From: Saccharopolyspora gloriosae | Lineage (GTDB): Bacteria > Actinomycetota > Actinomycetes > Mycobacteriales > Pseudonocardiaceae | Assembly: GCF_022828475.1 (NCBI RefSeq) | Contig: NZ_CP059557.1 | Coordinates: 1,116,001-1,180,000, forward strand | DNA: 64,000 nucleotides | Direction of reading: 5' to 3' | Shown here: positions 16,587 to 28,192 of the stretch, piece after piece | Layout of the letters: every line of letters starts with the position of its first letter | Numbering within the stretch: the stretch's first letter is position 1 | Program-made: the position numbers and the translations under genes | Notes under the pieces: model-generated | Told to the model about the DNA's origin: nothing | The model's input: only the letters and a program-made list of their open reading frames with translations | Database searches by the model: none

Positions 16587-17759
16587 ATGGACAACGCACC
16601 CCTGTGGGCTCCGGCGGGCATGCCCGTCCGCGAGTACCTGCTCGTACTGCTCACCGCGGCGGCGGTGACGTTCATGCTGACCGGCCTGGTCCGGCTGCTG
16701 GCCATCCGCCTGGGCGCGGTCGCCTACCCCCGCAAACGAGACGTGCACCTGACGCCGATCCCTCGGATGGGCGGAGTCGCGATGTTCGGCGGGGTGCTGG
16801 CCGCGATGTTCCTGGCGAGCAATCTGCCCGCGTTGTCGCGCGGTTTCGAGTTCTCCAACGACGCGGTGGCCGCGCTCGTGGCGGGCGGCCTGATCGTGCT
16901 GGTCGGCGCGCTGGACGACCGGTTCGAGCTGGATTCGCTGACGAAGCTCGCCGGTCAGGTCACGGCGGCGGGAATCCTCGTGCTGCTCGGCGTGCAGTGG
17001 TTCGGCTTCTGGGTGCCGTGGGGCGGCGATGAGGGCCACATGGGACAGCTCATGGTGCTCAATAGCAATCAGGGGCAGCTGCTGACGGTGCTGCTGGTCG
17101 TCACGATGATCAATGCGATGAACTTCGTGGACGGCCTGGACGGGCTGGCCTCCGGTATCGGGTTGATCGCGGCGAGTGCGACCTGCGCGTTCTGCCTGAG
17201 CCTGCTGCAGCAGCACGGTGGCGATGTGACCGCGTATCCGCCGGCGTTGATCGCGGCGTCGATCGCGGGCGCATGCATGGGTTTCCTGCCGTACAACTTC
17301 CAGCCCGCGCGGATCTTCATGGGCGATTCGGGATCGATGCTGATCGGGCTGATGCTGGCGACGGCGAGCACCTCGGCGTCCGGCAAGGCCGATTACGCGG
17401 GTTTCGGCGGCAAGGATCTGCTGGCGCTGCTCTCGCCGCTGCTGGTGCTGGCGGCCGTGCTGTTCGTGCCGCTGCTGGACTTGATCATGGCGGTGGTGCG
17501 CCGCACCCGCGCCGGCAAGAGCCCGTTCCACGCGGACAAGATGCACCTGCATCACCGGCTGCTGGAAATCGGTCACTCGCAGCGCCGGGCGGTGCTGCTC
17601 ATCTACTCGTGGGCGGCGGTGATCGCCTTCGGCGCGGTTTCGTTGACGCTGTTCAGCGCGGTGCTGGTGGCGTGGGTCATCGTAGTGGGCGTCATCGTGG
17701 CGGCTATTATCTCGGTGATTCCCAGGATGCGGGCCCGAGCCGATCGAGAGACCAGATGA
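16587..17759 (+). CDS. wecA: undecaprenyl-phosphate sugar-phosphate transferase (WecA/MraY family)
   Basis: The protein has 390 residues and about eleven membrane spans. It transfers a sugar-1-phosphate, probably GlcNAc-1-P, to a polyprenyl phosphate to start cell wall polymer synthesis (arabinogalactan linker in mycolic-acid relatives). Catalytic features are VGALDDRFELDSLTKLAGQ with the Asp pair, NAMNFVDGLDGLASGIG, RIFMGDSGSMLIG and the HxH region HADKMHLHHRLLE typical of WecA-like enzymes. It overlaps the AtpI-like gene by 4 bases (ATGA). Position before atpI-atpB matches mycobacteria. Confidence 0.92.
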   Translation: MDNAPLWAPAGMPVREYLLVLLTAAAVTFMLTGLVRLLAIRLGAVAYPRKRDVHLTPIPRMGGVAMFGGVLAAMFLASNLPALSRGFEFSNDAVAALVAGGLIVLVGALDDRFELDSLTKLAGQVTAAGILVLLGVQWFGFWVPWGGDEGHMGQLMVLNSNQGQLLTVLLVVTMINAMNFVDGLDGLASGIGLIAASATCAFCLSLLQQHGGDVTAYPPALIAASIAGACMGFLPYNFQPARIFMGDSGSMLIGLMLATASTSASGKADYAGFGGKDLLALLSPLLVLAAVLFVPLLDLIMAVVRRTRAGKSPFHADKMHLHHRLLEIGHSQRRAVLLIYSWAAVIAFGAVSLTLFSAVLVAWVIVVGVIVAAIISVIPRMRARADRETR

Positions 17760-18229
17760 GCGACGACGCCGACACGCCGGTCGACGACAAGCCGACCGAC
17801 GATGCGCCGGTGAACGAGCACGCCCGGGTGGTGCGCGCCCTCGCCGACGCGATGCTGCGCATGTCCGTGCTCCCGGTCGCGATCACCGTCGTCGTCGCCG
17901 CGATCGCCGGTTACTTCGCCGCCGGAGTGCCGGGCGTGGCCGGGGCGGTCACGGCGGGGATGGTCGCTTCCGGAGCGTCCCTGTTCACGCTGTGGTTAAT
18001 GCATCGCACGGCGGGCATGGCGTCGATGTTCGTGCTGGGCGCCTCGATGGGCGGCTTCCTCATCAAGATGTTCGCGCTGTTGGTCACCATGATGGCGTTG
18101 CGCGGAGTAGAAGCCGTCGACGCCATGACGTTGGCGCTCACCTTCATCGCGATGGTGCTCGTTTGGGCGACATCGGAGGCCGTGGCGTTTCGCCGGACGA
18201 AGGTCCCGACGATCGTGCCAGGTCGATGA
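17756..18229 (+). CDS. AtpI-like membrane protein
   Basis: The protein has 157 residues: an acidic 30-residue head (SDDADTPVDDKPTDD) and four membrane spans, beginning LPVAITVVVAAIAGYFAAGV and including FVLGASMGGFLIKMFALLVT. In many bacteria a gene of this kind (atpI/UncI) precedes the ATP synthase genes, where it may assist assembly of the c ring or take up magnesium. Its start overlaps the wecA stop, so the two are co-translated. A gap of 245 bases separates it from atpB. Confidence 0.82.
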   Translation: MSDDADTPVDDKPTDDAPVNEHARVVRALADAMLRMSVLPVAITVVVAAIAGYFAAGVPGVAGAVTAGMVASGASLFTLWLMHRTAGMASMFVLGASMGGFLIKMFALLVTMMALRGVEAVDAMTLALTFIAMVLVWATSEAVAFRRTKVPTIVPGR

Positions 18230-18474
18230 ACTAGTGTTCGGGCATCCGTCGTAGCCCGACCGGCGGTGCGAAGGGCTAGATTACTCGCTGGTATCTTGCT
18301 CGCGTGCGGCTGATCCGCGCACCGCGAGCAGGCTCGATGCGGCTCCCCGAGTGGGAGCCCTGAGCCTGGATGAGGCCCCTCCGCAGTCGGATCGGGTATC
18401 AGGTACGTTAAGTGCAAATCGTGACGATTCCCCCGATTGAGCGACCTCGATCGGGAGAACCGGAAGGAGCCCAG
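18230..18474. promoter_or_regulatory. region upstream of atpB
   Basis: The 245 bases hold an imperfect hairpin (GCTCGCGTGCGG near 18298 with CCGCGCACCGCGAGC) and possible -10 boxes TATCTT (18291-18296) and TACGTT. A separate promoter for the ATP synthase genes is plausible, but I cannot point to a clear -35/-10 pair. Confidence 0.35.
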
Positions 18475-19254
18475 TTGGGCACGCTGGTGATGGCCGAGGG
18501 CGGGAAGTTCGTACCGCCAGGTGCCGATAGTTTTGTCCTCCCGCCGATCGTAGGCGGAATCACCAAGCCGATGGTGCTTGTCGCGCTCGCCGCCGTGCTG
18601 GTTGCCGTGTACTTCGTGGTCGCCACCCGCAGCCTCAAGGTGGTTCCCTCCAAGGGCCAGTTCGTGGCGGAGTACATCTACAGCTTCAGCCGGAACACGA
18701 TCGCCCGGCAGCAGATCGGCGCCAAAGATTTCCGCCCGTTCGTGCCGCTGATCTTCGCGTTGTTCACCTTCGTACTGGTGAACAACATCTTCGGCATCGT
18801 TCCGTTCCTCCAGTTCCCCACGATGGCCCGAATCGGTTTCCCCGTCGCGCTGCTGATCGTGGTGTACGTGACCTACCACGGTGTCGGGATCAAGCGTCAC
18901 GGACTGGGTGGCTACTTCAAGCACGTGATGTTCCCGCCGGGCGTGCCGAAGCCGATCTACCTGATCTTGTCCCCGATCGAGTTCCTGCAGAAGTTCATCG
19001 CTCAGCCCGCCGCGCTCGCGGTCCGGGTGTTCGCGGCGATGTTCGCAGGTCACCTCATGCTTCTGGTGTTCATCCTGGGTGGCGAGTTCTTGCTGCTCGA
19101 GGCGAGCGGCGGGTTCAAGCCGGTTTCGATCTTCGCTTTCGCCTTCGCGATTGCCTTGACTTTCGTCGAGGCCTTGATCCAGGTACTCCAGGCCTACATC
19201 TTCGCGCTGCTGACCGCCAACTTCATCGGTGCGGCGCTGGCCGAGGGCCACTGA
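18475..19254 (+). CDS. atpB: F1Fo-ATP synthase subunit a
   Basis: The protein has 259 residues with about six membrane spans and forms the proton half-channels beside the c ring. The essential Arg lies in ALAVRVFAAMFAGHLMLL, and the last spans contain EALIQVLQAYIFALLTANFIG. The TTG at 18475 is chosen because GGAAGGAG stands 5 bases before it. An in-frame GTG at 18487 and ATG at 18490 are alternatives without a better ribosome site. First of eight ATP synthase genes in the order a-c-b-delta-alpha-gamma-beta-epsilon. Confidence 0.94.
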   Translation: MGTLVMAEGGKFVPPGADSFVLPPIVGGITKPMVLVALAAVLVAVYFVVATRSLKVVPSKGQFVAEYIYSFSRNTIARQQIGAKDFRPFVPLIFALFTFVLVNNIFGIVPFLQFPTMARIGFPVALLIVVYVTYHGVGIKRHGLGGYFKHVMFPPGVPKPIYLILSPIEFLQKFIAQPAALAVRVFAAMFAGHLMLLVFILGGEFLLLEASGGFKPVSIFAFAFAIALTFVEALIQVLQAYIFALLTANFIGAALAEGH

Positions 19255-19312
19255 AAAAGACCAAGACCTCCGATCCGCAAGTACCTGCGGACCGAGTTGA
19301 AAGGTAGTGAAA

Positions 19313-19567
19313 GTGAGCAACATCGTTCTTGCGCAGGCCGCTGAAGCCGCGAACATCAATGCAGGCCTGGCCGCGATCGGCTATGGGCTGGGCGCCATCG
19401 GCGCTGCCATCGGTGTCGGCCTGATCTGGGCCGCTGTCATCAACGGCACCGCCCGGCAGCCGGAAGCCCAGGGGCAGCTCCAGGGCATCGCCTGGATTTC
19501 CTTCGTGCTCGTCGAGGTGCTGGCGCTGATCGGCCTGGTCGTCTACTTCATCGCGTCCGGAGCCTGA
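19313..19567 (+). CDS. atpE: F1Fo-ATP synthase subunit c
   Basis: The protein has 84 residues and two membrane spans. The Gly-rich first helix (YGLGAIGAAIGVGLIW) and the loop ARQPE are standard. The proton-carrying carboxylate is Glu68 in SFVLVEVLALIGLV. The GTG at 19313 is preferred over one at 19307 because AAAGG lies 8 bases before it. The subunit forms the rotating ring. The gene stands 58 bases after atpB and 28 before atpF. Confidence 0.95.
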   Translation: MSNIVLAQAAEAANINAGLAAIGYGLGAIGAAIGVGLIWAAVINGTARQPEAQGQLQGIAWISFVLVEVLALIGLVVYFIASGA

Positions 19568-19595
19568 GTCCCCGACCCTGTTTTAGGGAGACGTT

Positions 19596-20153
19596 GTGGT
19601 GAAGACAGAGATTCTGGCGGCGGCAGGCGAGCACAACCCGATCCTGCCGGAGACGTCGGAAATCATCGTCGGCCTGATCGCGTTCCTCCTGCTGCTGTTC
19701 GTGCTCCAGAAGTACGCTGTTCCGCGCTTCGAGAAGGTGTTCTCCGAGCGCAGCGAACAGATCGAGGGTGGTATCGCCAGAGCCGAAGCGGCCCAGGCGG
19801 AGGCTCACCGGACGCTGGAGCAGTACAAGTCGCAGCTGGCCGAGGCGCGCGCCGAGGCGGCGCGGATCCGGGACGACGCGCGGGCCGAAGGCCAGCAGAT
19901 CGTCGCGGAGATGCGTGCGCAGGCGCAGACCGAGTCGGAGCGGATCGTCACGCAAGGCCAGAACCAACTGGCGGCGCAGCGCTCGCAGATCATCGCGGAG
20001 CTGCGCGGCGACCTCGGCCGGCAGGCCGTGGATCTGGCCGGTCGTATCGTCGGGGAGTCCCTTGAGGACGAAGCCCGTCGTCGCGGCACCGTGGACCGGT
20101 TCCTCGAGGAACTGGATTCCACGTCGGCACCGTCCGGGTCCAGCAGGTCCTGA
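19596..20153 (+). CDS. atpF: F1Fo-ATP synthase subunit b
   Basis: The protein has 185 residues. One N-terminal membrane span ([20 protein letters not shown]) is followed by a long charged coiled coil ([20 protein letters not shown] and onward) that forms the peripheral stalk. The end is Ser/Pro-rich. GTG at 19596, with another GTG next to it; AGGGAGA is upstream. Mycobacteria carry a fused b-delta gene next to a short b', whereas this organism has separate b and delta genes. Confidence 0.94.
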   Translation: MVKTEILAAAGEHNPILPETSEIIVGLIAFLLLLFVLQKYAVPRFEKVFSERSEQIEGGIARAEAAQAEAHRTLEQYKSQLAEARAEAARIRDDARAEGQQIVAEMRAQAQTESERIVTQGQNQLAAQRSQIIAELRGDLGRQAVDLAGRIVGESLEDEARRRGTVDRFLEELDSTSAPSGSSRS

Positions 20154-20225
20154 CGGCGCCGGTGCGATGGACACGCACATGATGTGGTCCCCGAAGGTTT
20201 CCCCAGAACGAAAGGCCCTGGAGAG

Positions 20226-21056
20226 TTGAGCACCCTCGTGAACGCCGCGAGCCGCGATGCGCTGGCAGCCACCGAGCTGCAGCTGTTGCAGGCCACCGAC
20301 GGGGCCGGGGCCGCGGAGATCACCGGCCTCGCCGACGAACTGTTCGGCGTGGCCGCCCTGTTGGGTCGTGAGTCGGCCCTGCGCCGGGCGCTGGCGGACA
20401 CCTCCACCGAACCCCGTTCGCGGGAGGAGCTGGCCAAGCAGCTGCTGGCCGGCAAGCTCGGCGCCCGGGCGCTGCCCGTGGTCGTCGAAGCCGTCCGCTC
20501 CCGCTGGTCGAGCGCGAAGGACCTGGTCGGAGGTCTGGAACGGCTGGCTCGGGTCGCCCTGCTGGTGCAGGCGGAACGGGCCGGGCGGTTGGACGCGGTC
20601 GAGGACGAGCTGTTCCGGCTCGGCCGCATCATCAGCGCCGAACTGGAGCTGGAGCGGCTGTTGGCCGACCCGGCGGCCGCCGCCGACGGCAAGGCCGCTC
20701 TGGTCGACGAGCTGCTCGGCGGCAAGGTGGAGCCGGTCACTCAGGCCCTGGTGCGCCAGCTCGTGGCGCATCCGCGTGGCGGACACGTCAGCGAAGGGCT
20801 GGAGGAGCTCGCGGAGCTCTCGGCGAAGCGCCGGGAGCGCTCGGTGGCGCACGTGCGGTCCGCCATCGAACTCACCGAGCAGCAGCAGCAGCGGCTCGCG
20901 GCGACGTTGCAGCGGATCTATTCGCGGCCCATCGCGGTCCACCTGGAAGTGGATCCGACGGTCGGCGGCGGCCTGCTGATCAAGGTCGGTGACGAGATCA
21001 TCGACGGGACGACCACGGGGCGCCTGCAGTCCCTCCGGCGCGATCTCGCCGACTGA
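20226..21056 (+). CDS. atpH: F1Fo-ATP synthase subunit delta
   Basis: The protein has 276 residues, the long actinobacterial form of delta, which joins the stator stalk to the top of F1. Conserved parts are [40 protein letters not shown], and the C-terminal [24 protein letters not shown] at 20226 (AAAGG 10 bases upstream) is annotated. A GTG at 20238 giving [11 protein letters not shown] is equally possible, since Streptomyces homologues start that way. Confidence 0.92.
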   Translation: MSTLVNAASRDALAATELQLLQATDGAGAAEITGLADELFGVAALLGRESALRRALADTSTEPRSREELAKQLLAGKLGARALPVVVEAVRSRWSSAKDLVGGLERLARVALLVQAERAGRLDAVEDELFRLGRIISAELELERLLADPAAAADGKAALVDELLGGKVEPVTQALVRQLVAHPRGGHVSEGLEELAELSAKRRERSVAHVRSAIELTEQQQQRLAATLQRIYSRPIAVHLEVDPTVGGGLLIKVGDEIIDGTTTGRLQSLRRDLAD

Positions 21057-21118
21057 CGGCGAGCGCGCGGCCCGGACACGAACTTCCTTCCAGAACGAAC
21101 CGAGAGCAGGAACGAGAC

Positions 21119-22762
21119 ATGGCGGAGCTGACGATCTCGTCGGACGAGATCCGCAGTGCGATCGAGAAGTACGTCTCCAGCTACTCCCCGGAGGTCAGCC
21201 GCGAGGAGGTCGGCGTCGTCACCGATACCGGTGACGGCATCGCCCATGTCGAGGGCCTGCCTTCGGTGATGACCGAAGAGCTGCTGGAGTTCCCCGGCGG
21301 CGTCTACGGCGTGGCGATGAACCTGGAGGCTCAGGAGATCGGCGCGGTCATCCTGGGCGAGTCGGCGGGCATCGAAGAGGGCCAGGAGGTCAAGCGGACC
21401 GGCAAGGTGCTCTCCATGCCGGTCGGCGACGCCTTCCTCGGCCGCGTGGTGGACCCGCTGGGCGGGGCCATCGACGGCCTCGGCGAGGTCAAGGCGGAGG
21501 CGCAGCGCGCCCTCGAGCTGCAGGCCGCCACGGTCGTGCAGCGCCAGGGCGTCGCCGAGCCGATGCAGACCGGTATCAAGGCCATCGACTCGATGACCCC
21601 CATCGGCCGCGGCCAGCGCCAGCTGCTGATCGGTGACCGCAAGACCGGTAAGACCACGGTCGCGGTCGACACGATCATCAACCAGAAGAGCAACTGGGAC
21701 AGCGGTGACCCTGCCAAGCAGGTGCACTGCATCTACGTCGCGATCGGCCAGAAGGGCTCCACGATCGCCGGCGTGAAGAAGTCCCTCGAGGACGCCGGCG
21801 CGATGGAGTACACCACCATCGTCGCCGCCCCCGCCTCGGACTCGCCGGGTCTGAAGTGGCTGGCGCCGTACGCGGGTTCCGCGCTGGGTCAGCACTGGAT
21901 GTACGAGGGCAAGCACGTCCTGATCGTGTTCGACGACCTCACCAAGCAGGCCGAGGCCTACCGCGCGATCTCGCTGCTGCTGCGTCGTCCGCCGGGCCGC
22001 GAGGCCTACCCGGGTGACGTCTTCTACCTGCACTCCCGTCTGCTGGAGCGTTGCGCGAAGCTGTCGGACGAGATGGGCGCCGGTTCGATGACCGGGCTGC
22101 CGATCATCGAGACGAAGGCCAACGACGTGTCGGCCTACATCCCGACGAACGTCATCTCCATCACCGACGGCCAGTGCTTCCTGCAGTCGGACCTGTTCAA
22201 CGCCGGGCAGCGCCCCGCCATCGACGTCGGCATCTCGGTGTCCCGTGTCGGTGGTTCCGCGCAGATCAAGGCGATGAAGTCGGTCACCGGTTCGCTGAAG
22301 ATCGACCTGGCGCAGTTCCGCGAGCTGGAGGCGTTCTCCGCCTTCGCCTCGGACCTCGACGCCGCGTCGAAGGCGCAGCTGGACCGCGGTGCCCGCCTGA
22401 TGGAGCTGCTCAAGCAGGGCGCGGGCGACCCGCTGCCGGTCGAGGAAGAGGTCGTTTCGCTGTTCCTCGGCACGAAGGGCCACGTCGACACCGTTCCGGT
22501 CGCCGACGTGCGGCGCTTCGAGTCGGAGTTCCTCGCCTACCTGCGCCGTACCCACGAGTCGCTGCTCCAGGACATCGTCGAGAGCAAGAAGCTCTCCGAC
22601 GACGGCCAGAAGCTGATCGTGGACTCGGTGGAGGAGTACAAGAAGCAGTTCACGACCTCCGACGGCTCCTCGCTCACGAAGGAAGCCGACGCCGAGGCGA
22701 TGGACGCGGGTGCGGTGGGCCAGGAAACCGTCCAGGTCAACAAGCCCGCCCCGAAGAAGTGA
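21119..22762 (+). CDS. atpA: F1Fo-ATP synthase subunit alpha
   Basis: The protein has 547 residues. The nucleotide-binding loop is [15 protein letters not shown] at about residue 174. Other standard parts are [34 protein letters not shown], the visiting-Arg region [20 protein letters not shown] and a C-terminal helical domain with an acidic tail. As the non-catalytic subunit it alternates with beta in the F1 head. ATG at 21119 follows GAGCAGGAACGAG. Ten bases separate it from atpG. Confidence 0.96.
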   Translation: MAELTISSDEIRSAIEKYVSSYSPEVSREEVGVVTDTGDGIAHVEGLPSVMTEELLEFPGGVYGVAMNLEAQEIGAVILGESAGIEEGQEVKRTGKVLSMPVGDAFLGRVVDPLGGAIDGLGEVKAEAQRALELQAATVVQRQGVAEPMQTGIKAIDSMTPIGRGQRQLLIGDRKTGKTTVAVDTIINQKSNWDSGDPAKQVHCIYVAIGQKGSTIAGVKKSLEDAGAMEYTTIVAAPASDSPGLKWLAPYAGSALGQHWMYEGKHVLIVFDDLTKQAEAYRAISLLLRRPPGREAYPGDVFYLHSRLLERCAKLSDEMGAGSMTGLPIIETKANDVSAYIPTNVISITDGQCFLQSDLFNAGQRPAIDVGISVSRVGGSAQIKAMKSVTGSLKIDLAQFRELEAFSAFASDLDAASKAQLDRGARLMELLKQGAGDPLPVEEEVVSLFLGTKGHVDTVPVADVRRFESEFLAYLRRTHESLLQDIVESKKLSDDGQKLIVDSVEEYKKQFTTSDGSSLTKEADAEAMDAGAVGQETVQVNKPAPKK

Positions 22763-22772
22763 CCGGGTAGCC

Positions 22773-25131
<2,359 letters not shown>

Positions 25132-25136
25132 GCCCC

Positions 25137-25173
25137 GGTCTTCGCCGCGGTGCTTTCCGCCGCGGCGAAGACC
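25137..25173 (+). terminator. hairpin directly after atpD
   Basis: A perfect 14-bp stem (GGTCTTCGCCGCGG with CCGCGGCGAAGACC) has a 9-base loop and begins 6 bases after the atpD stop. No T-run follows, so it may protect the mRNA end or work together with the next hairpin. Confidence 0.6.
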
Positions 25174-25187
25174 TACCGGCAGCGGGT

Positions 25188-25218
25188 CGGGGTCCATCAC
25201 GGACCCCGGCCTCTTTTT
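25188..25218 (+). terminator. rho-independent terminator between atpD and atpC
   Basis: CGGGGTCC (25188-25195) pairs with GGACCCCG (25201-25208) over a 5-base loop, followed by GCCTCTTTTTT. This is the strongest classical terminator seen on the plus strand here apart from that at 26225, yet it lies inside the ATP synthase gene set. Confidence 0.85.
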
Positions 25219-25228
25219 TCGCCTTTCC

Positions 25229-25280
25229 GCGAGGAAGGGAACCTTCCTGCCACCCGTGACAGGAAGGTTCCCTTCCTCGC
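25229..25280. repeat. family A repeat, inverted pair
   Basis: 52 bp with near-perfect symmetry (centre TGCCACCCGTGACA). It lies between the atpD terminator and the atpC promoter region. Confidence 0.93.
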
Positions 25281-25380
25281 CACCCCCCTCCGGATGTGAC
25301 GAGGCCCTGCTCGGCCCGTCATCAGAGCCCGCCTGGCGTTGGCTAGACTGCGGGCTGTACACCCGACAAAGGAGACGCGC

Positions 25381-25746
25381 GTGGCCAACATGTCCGTCCA
25401 GCTGGTCGCTGTTGAGCGCCGCCTGTGGTCTGGTGAGGCGACCACCGTCGTGGCCCAGACGACCGAAGGCGAGATCGGCATTCTGCCGGGGCACGAGCCG
25501 CTGCTCGGCCAGCTCGTCGAGGGTGGCGTCGTGAAGATCACGACCGTCGACAACGACACCGTGACCGCTGCCGTGCAGGGCGGTTTCCTGTCCGTCACCG
25601 CCGACGGCGTCAGCGTGCTCGCCGAGTTGGCCGAACTCGCTCAGGAAATCGACGTCGCGCAGGCGCGTGCGGACGCCACGAGCGACGACGAGGAAGCCCG
25701 CACGAGGGCGCTGAGTCGACTTCGGGCGGCCGGGCAGTCCGTCTGA
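25381..25746 (+). CDS. atpC: F1Fo-ATP synthase subunit epsilon
   Basis: The protein has 121 residues. The N-terminal beta sandwich shows [37 protein letters not shown] and a C-terminal helical hairpin ([20 protein letters not shown]), the part that can inhibit ATP hydrolysis. The GTG at 25381 follows AAAGGAG at 6 bases. It is separated from atpD by 249 bases with a terminator and a repeat, so it probably has its own promoter (TAGACT at 25344-25349 is a candidate -10). It is close to the DUF2550 gene (12 bases). Confidence 0.95.
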   Translation: MANMSVQLVAVERRLWSGEATTVVAQTTEGEIGILPGHEPLLGQLVEGGVVKITTVDNDTVTAAVQGGFLSVTADGVSVLAELAELAQEIDVAQARADATSDDEEARTRALSRLRAAGQSV

Positions 25747-25758
25747 CGGGCCGCGCAC

Positions 25759-26211
25759 ATGGGCTCCGCGGGCGTGTGGTCGATCATCGGTGCCGGGCTG
25801 GTGCTTGTCCTGGCCGGCGCGGCTCTGAGCGTGGTGCTGGCCGCCCGCCGGCGGCTGCGACAGCTGCGCGCCGGCGGTATCGATGTGGCGTTGCGCCTGC
25901 GCAACGACGCTCGCGGTCGCGGCTGGCACCTCGGCGTTGCCCACTACCGCGGCGAGGAATTCACCTGGTACCGGGTGCTGAGCCTGCGCTCCGGCCCGAA
26001 CTGGGTGGTGAACCGGCGGGACGTGGAGATCGCGACCCGGCGGGAACCGTCGATGTCCGAGGTGTACGCGTTACCGCAGGCCGCGACGGTGCTGCACCTG
26101 ACCGGGCATGAAGCGCACATCGAGGTCGCGATGGGCGCGGACGCGTTGACCGGCTTCCTGTCCTGGCTGGAATCGGCCCCACCGGGCCGTTCCGTGCCCT
26201 GGGCGTCCTGA
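25759..26211 (+). CDS. DUF2550 membrane-anchored protein
   Basis: The protein has 150 residues: one N-terminal membrane span (VWSIIGAGLVLVLAGAALSV), then a cytoplasmic domain with HLGVAHYRGEEFTWYRVLSL, NWVVNRRDVEIATRREPS and FLSWLESAPP. The family follows atpC in mycobacteria and many relatives. Its function is unknown. The gene runs 12 bases after atpC and ends at a strong terminator, so it probably shares the atpC transcript. Confidence 0.88.
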   Translation: MGSAGVWSIIGAGLVLVLAGAALSVVLAARRRLRQLRAGGIDVALRLRNDARGRGWHLGVAHYRGEEFTWYRVLSLRSGPNWVVNRRDVEIATRREPSMSEVYALPQAATVLHLTGHEAHIEVAMGADALTGFLSWLESAPPGRSVPWAS

Positions 26212-26224
26212 CCCCACAGCAGTA

Positions 26225-26256
26225 CGCGCCCCCTCCCGAGGGGGCGCGTTTTTTTT
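26225..26256 (+). terminator. rho-independent terminator
   Basis: CGCGCCCCCT (26225-26234) pairs perfectly with AGGGGGCGCG (26239-26248) over the loop CCCG, followed by eight T. It ends the atpC-DUF2550 unit. Confidence 0.92.
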
Positions 26257-26266
26257 GTGCCCGGGT

Positions 26267-26318
26267 GCGAGGAAGGGAACCTTCCTGTCACAGGTGGCAG
26301 AAAGGTTCCCTTCCTCGC
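26267..26318. repeat. family A repeat, inverted pair with changes
   Basis: 52 bp. The left arm matches the consensus, while the right arm has GGCAGAAAGGTTCCC. It directly follows the terminator at 26225. Confidence 0.92.
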
Positions 26319-26410
26319 GGTGTGCGTGGGCGCTCGGCGGTGGTGGCGCCTCCGATCCGCGGAAGTTCGGGGGTTGGCGGTGCGGGGTTTCGGTCGGAAA
26401 GACTGGGCGC

Positions 26411-26902
26411 ATGATGGACGCGTCCCCTGACCGCAGGCAGTTCACGATCGTTCCCGAGCCGATCGATGGCGCTGATGCTCGAGCCGCGCTGGAGCAGTAC
26501 ATCGCCGAGCTGGCGCAGTTGTTCCCGGCTGGTTTTGATCCCGGCCGGGCGGCGCCGCCGGAGCCCGGCGATTTCACTCCGCCGCGGGGCTACTTCCTGT
26601 TGGTGCGCGATGCGCGCGGCGAGGTCCGCGGCTGCGGTGCGGTGCGGGTCGCGGAAGGTGGTCATGCGGAGATCCGACGCATGTGGATCTCACCGGCGCT
26701 GCGGGGGCAGGGCGCGGGCAGAGCGCTGCTGGCGGATCTTGAGCTGCACGCGGTCAAGCTGGGCTGCGACGTGGTCCGCCTGGACACCGCGGCCGAACTG
26801 GGCGCCGCTCGGTCCCTGTACGTCTCGGCCGGTTACGCGGAGATCCCGGCGTACAACGACAACGAATACGCCCGGCACTGGTTCGAGAAGTCGCTGATCT
26901 GA
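26411..26902 (+). CDS. GNAT-family N-acetyltransferase
   Basis: The protein has 163 residues. The acetyl-CoA site is RRMWISPALRGQGAGRALLA (motif A with the RGQGAG loop). Motif B continues in LGCDVVRLDTAAELGAARSL followed by YVSAGYAEIPAYNDNEYARH. The substrate is unknown. ATG at 26411, with another ATG next to it. It is followed after 20 bases by a second GNAT gene of the same subtype, so the pair may come from an old duplication. Confidence 0.88.
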   Translation: MMDASPDRRQFTIVPEPIDGADARAALEQYIAELAQLFPAGFDPGRAAPPEPGDFTPPRGYFLLVRDARGEVRGCGAVRVAEGGHAEIRRMWISPALRGQGAGRALLADLELHAVKLGCDVVRLDTAAELGAARSLYVSAGYAEIPAYNDNEYARHWFEKSLI

Positions 26903-26922
26903 CGGCTCGTAGGCTGGCCTCC

Positions 26923-27393
26923 GTGCACATCGAGATCACCGAGTTCGACCATCCCACCGTGCAACGGTTGATCGCGGAGGTTCAGCAGGAGTACGTGGCC
27001 CGCTACGGGCGCCAGGACGAGACGCCGATCGACTCCGAGCAGTTCAACGCCCCGCGCGGGATGTTCTTGCTCGGGCATGTCGCGGGTGAGCCGGTCGCCA
27101 TCGGCGGGTGGCGCGCGTACGACCCGGCGGAACCGGAGTTCGAGGACGGTGACGTCGAGGTGAAGCGGATGTACGTGGCACCGCAGGCGCGCGGCCGTGG
27201 CTTCGCCCGGCGAATGCTCACCGAGCTGGAGGAGCGGGCCGTGGCGGCGGGCTACAAACGCGTCCTGCTGGAGACCGGTGATCGGCAGCCGGAAGCGATC
27301 GGTCTCTACCGCGCGGCCGGGTACACCGACATTCCCGCGTTCGGTCCGTACCGCGACGACCCCGCCTCGGTGTGCTTCATGAAGAAGCTGTGA
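26923..27393 (+). CDS. GNAT-family N-acetyltransferase
   Basis: The protein has 156 residues. Motif A is KRMYVAPQARGRGFARRMLT, then KRVLLETGDRQPEAIGLYRA and AGYTDIPAFGPYRDDPASVC. It shares the pattern of the preceding gene (R-x-M-[YW]-[VI]-[AS]-P, AGY-x-[ED]-IPA). The GTG at 26923 has TAGGCT a few bases upstream and no ribosome site, so it may be leaderless or coupled to the gene before it. The substrate is unknown. Confidence 0.88.
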   Translation: MHIEITEFDHPTVQRLIAEVQQEYVARYGRQDETPIDSEQFNAPRGMFLLGHVAGEPVAIGGWRAYDPAEPEFEDGDVEVKRMYVAPQARGRGFARRMLTELEERAVAAGYKRVLLETGDRQPEAIGLYRAAGYTDIPAFGPYRDDPASVCFMKKL

Positions 27394-27406
27394 CCGTCCC
27401 GGGGTG

Positions 27407-27979
27407 CTAGGCGTTGCCGCCGGGGCGCCACAGCACGTCCCCGTCGGGGTTGGCGACGCGGGCGAGGATGAACAGCAGGTCGGACAGCCGGTTGAGGTAT
27501 TTCGCGGCCAGCGCGTTGCTGCGGTCGGCGTCGGCCTCCAGCAGTCCCCACGCGGCGCGCTCCGCTCGTCTCGCCACGCAGCGTGCCTGGTGCAGCAGCG
27601 CGCCACCGGGAGTGCCGCCGGGCAGGATGAACGAGTTCAGCTTCGGCACCCGCGCGTTGTACTCATCGCACCAGGTCTCCAGCCGATCGATGTATGCCTG
27701 GGTGACGCGCAGCGGCGGGAACTCCGGGTCGTCCACGACAGGTGTGGACAGGTCGGCGCCCACGTCGAACAGGTCGTTCTGCACGGCCCGGAGCACGTCG
27801 CCGATCGCGGGATCGAAGGTCGCGGTGGCCAGCGCCACGCCGAGCACCGAGTTCGTCTCGTCCACGTCGGCGTAGGCGACCAGACGCGGGTCGGTCTTGC
27901 TGATCTCCGAATTGTCCGAGAGCCGCGTGGTGCCGCCGTCGCCGGTCCGCGTGTAGATCTTCGTCAGGTGTACGGCCAT
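27407..27979 (-). CDS. cob(I)alamin adenosyltransferase (PduO type)
   Basis: The protein has 190 residues and converts cob(I)alamin plus ATP to adenosylcobalamin, the cofactor of methylmalonyl-CoA mutase, which links it to the epimerase at 974. The family signature is HLTKIYTRTGDGGTTRLSD (ATP site), followed by DETNSVLGVALA, FILPGGTPGGALLHQARCVA with RRAERAAW, and LNRLSDLLFILARVAN. The gene sits between the ATP synthase genes and murA, as in mycobacteria. ATG at 27979. Confidence 0.93.
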   Translation of the reverse strand: MAVHLTKIYTRTGDGGTTRLSDNSEISKTDPRLVAYADVDETNSVLGVALATATFDPAIGDVLRAVQNDLFDVGADLSTPVVDDPEFPPLRVTQAYIDRLETWCDEYNARVPKLNSFILPGGTPGGALLHQARCVARRAERAAWGLLEADADRSNALAAKYLNRLSDLLFILARVANPDGDVLWRPGGNA

Positions 27980-28016
27980 GGCCCCAGCTTAGGCGGTGCG
28001 CCGGTTCGGTGATCCT

Positions 28017-28068
28017 GCGAGCAAGGTCGCCTTTCCGTCACCGGTGACAGGAAGGTTCCCTTCCTCGG
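28017..28068. repeat. family A repeat with a degraded left arm
   Basis: The right arm (GGTGACAGGAAGGTTCCC) is intact to CCTCGG. The left arm is altered (GCGAGCAAGGTCGCCTTTCC). It lies between the adenosyltransferase start and murA. Confidence 0.85.
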
Positions 28069-28192
28069 TTCGCAGTGAGCGCTGTGTGGGTCGCCGGTTG
28101 CGGGTGCGCAGGCCTCTCCGGCGGGGAGGTTCCCCTCCGGCGTAGCGCACCCGCCACGGACGGGGCCGTGCCCGGCCCGTAACCTGCTGGTC

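Noticed and set aside
28017-28192. riboswitch (cobalamin type) between the adenosyltransferase and murA genes
   Set aside because: I looked for a B12-box-like element because of the B12 enzyme. Only a degraded family A repeat and GC-rich filler are present.
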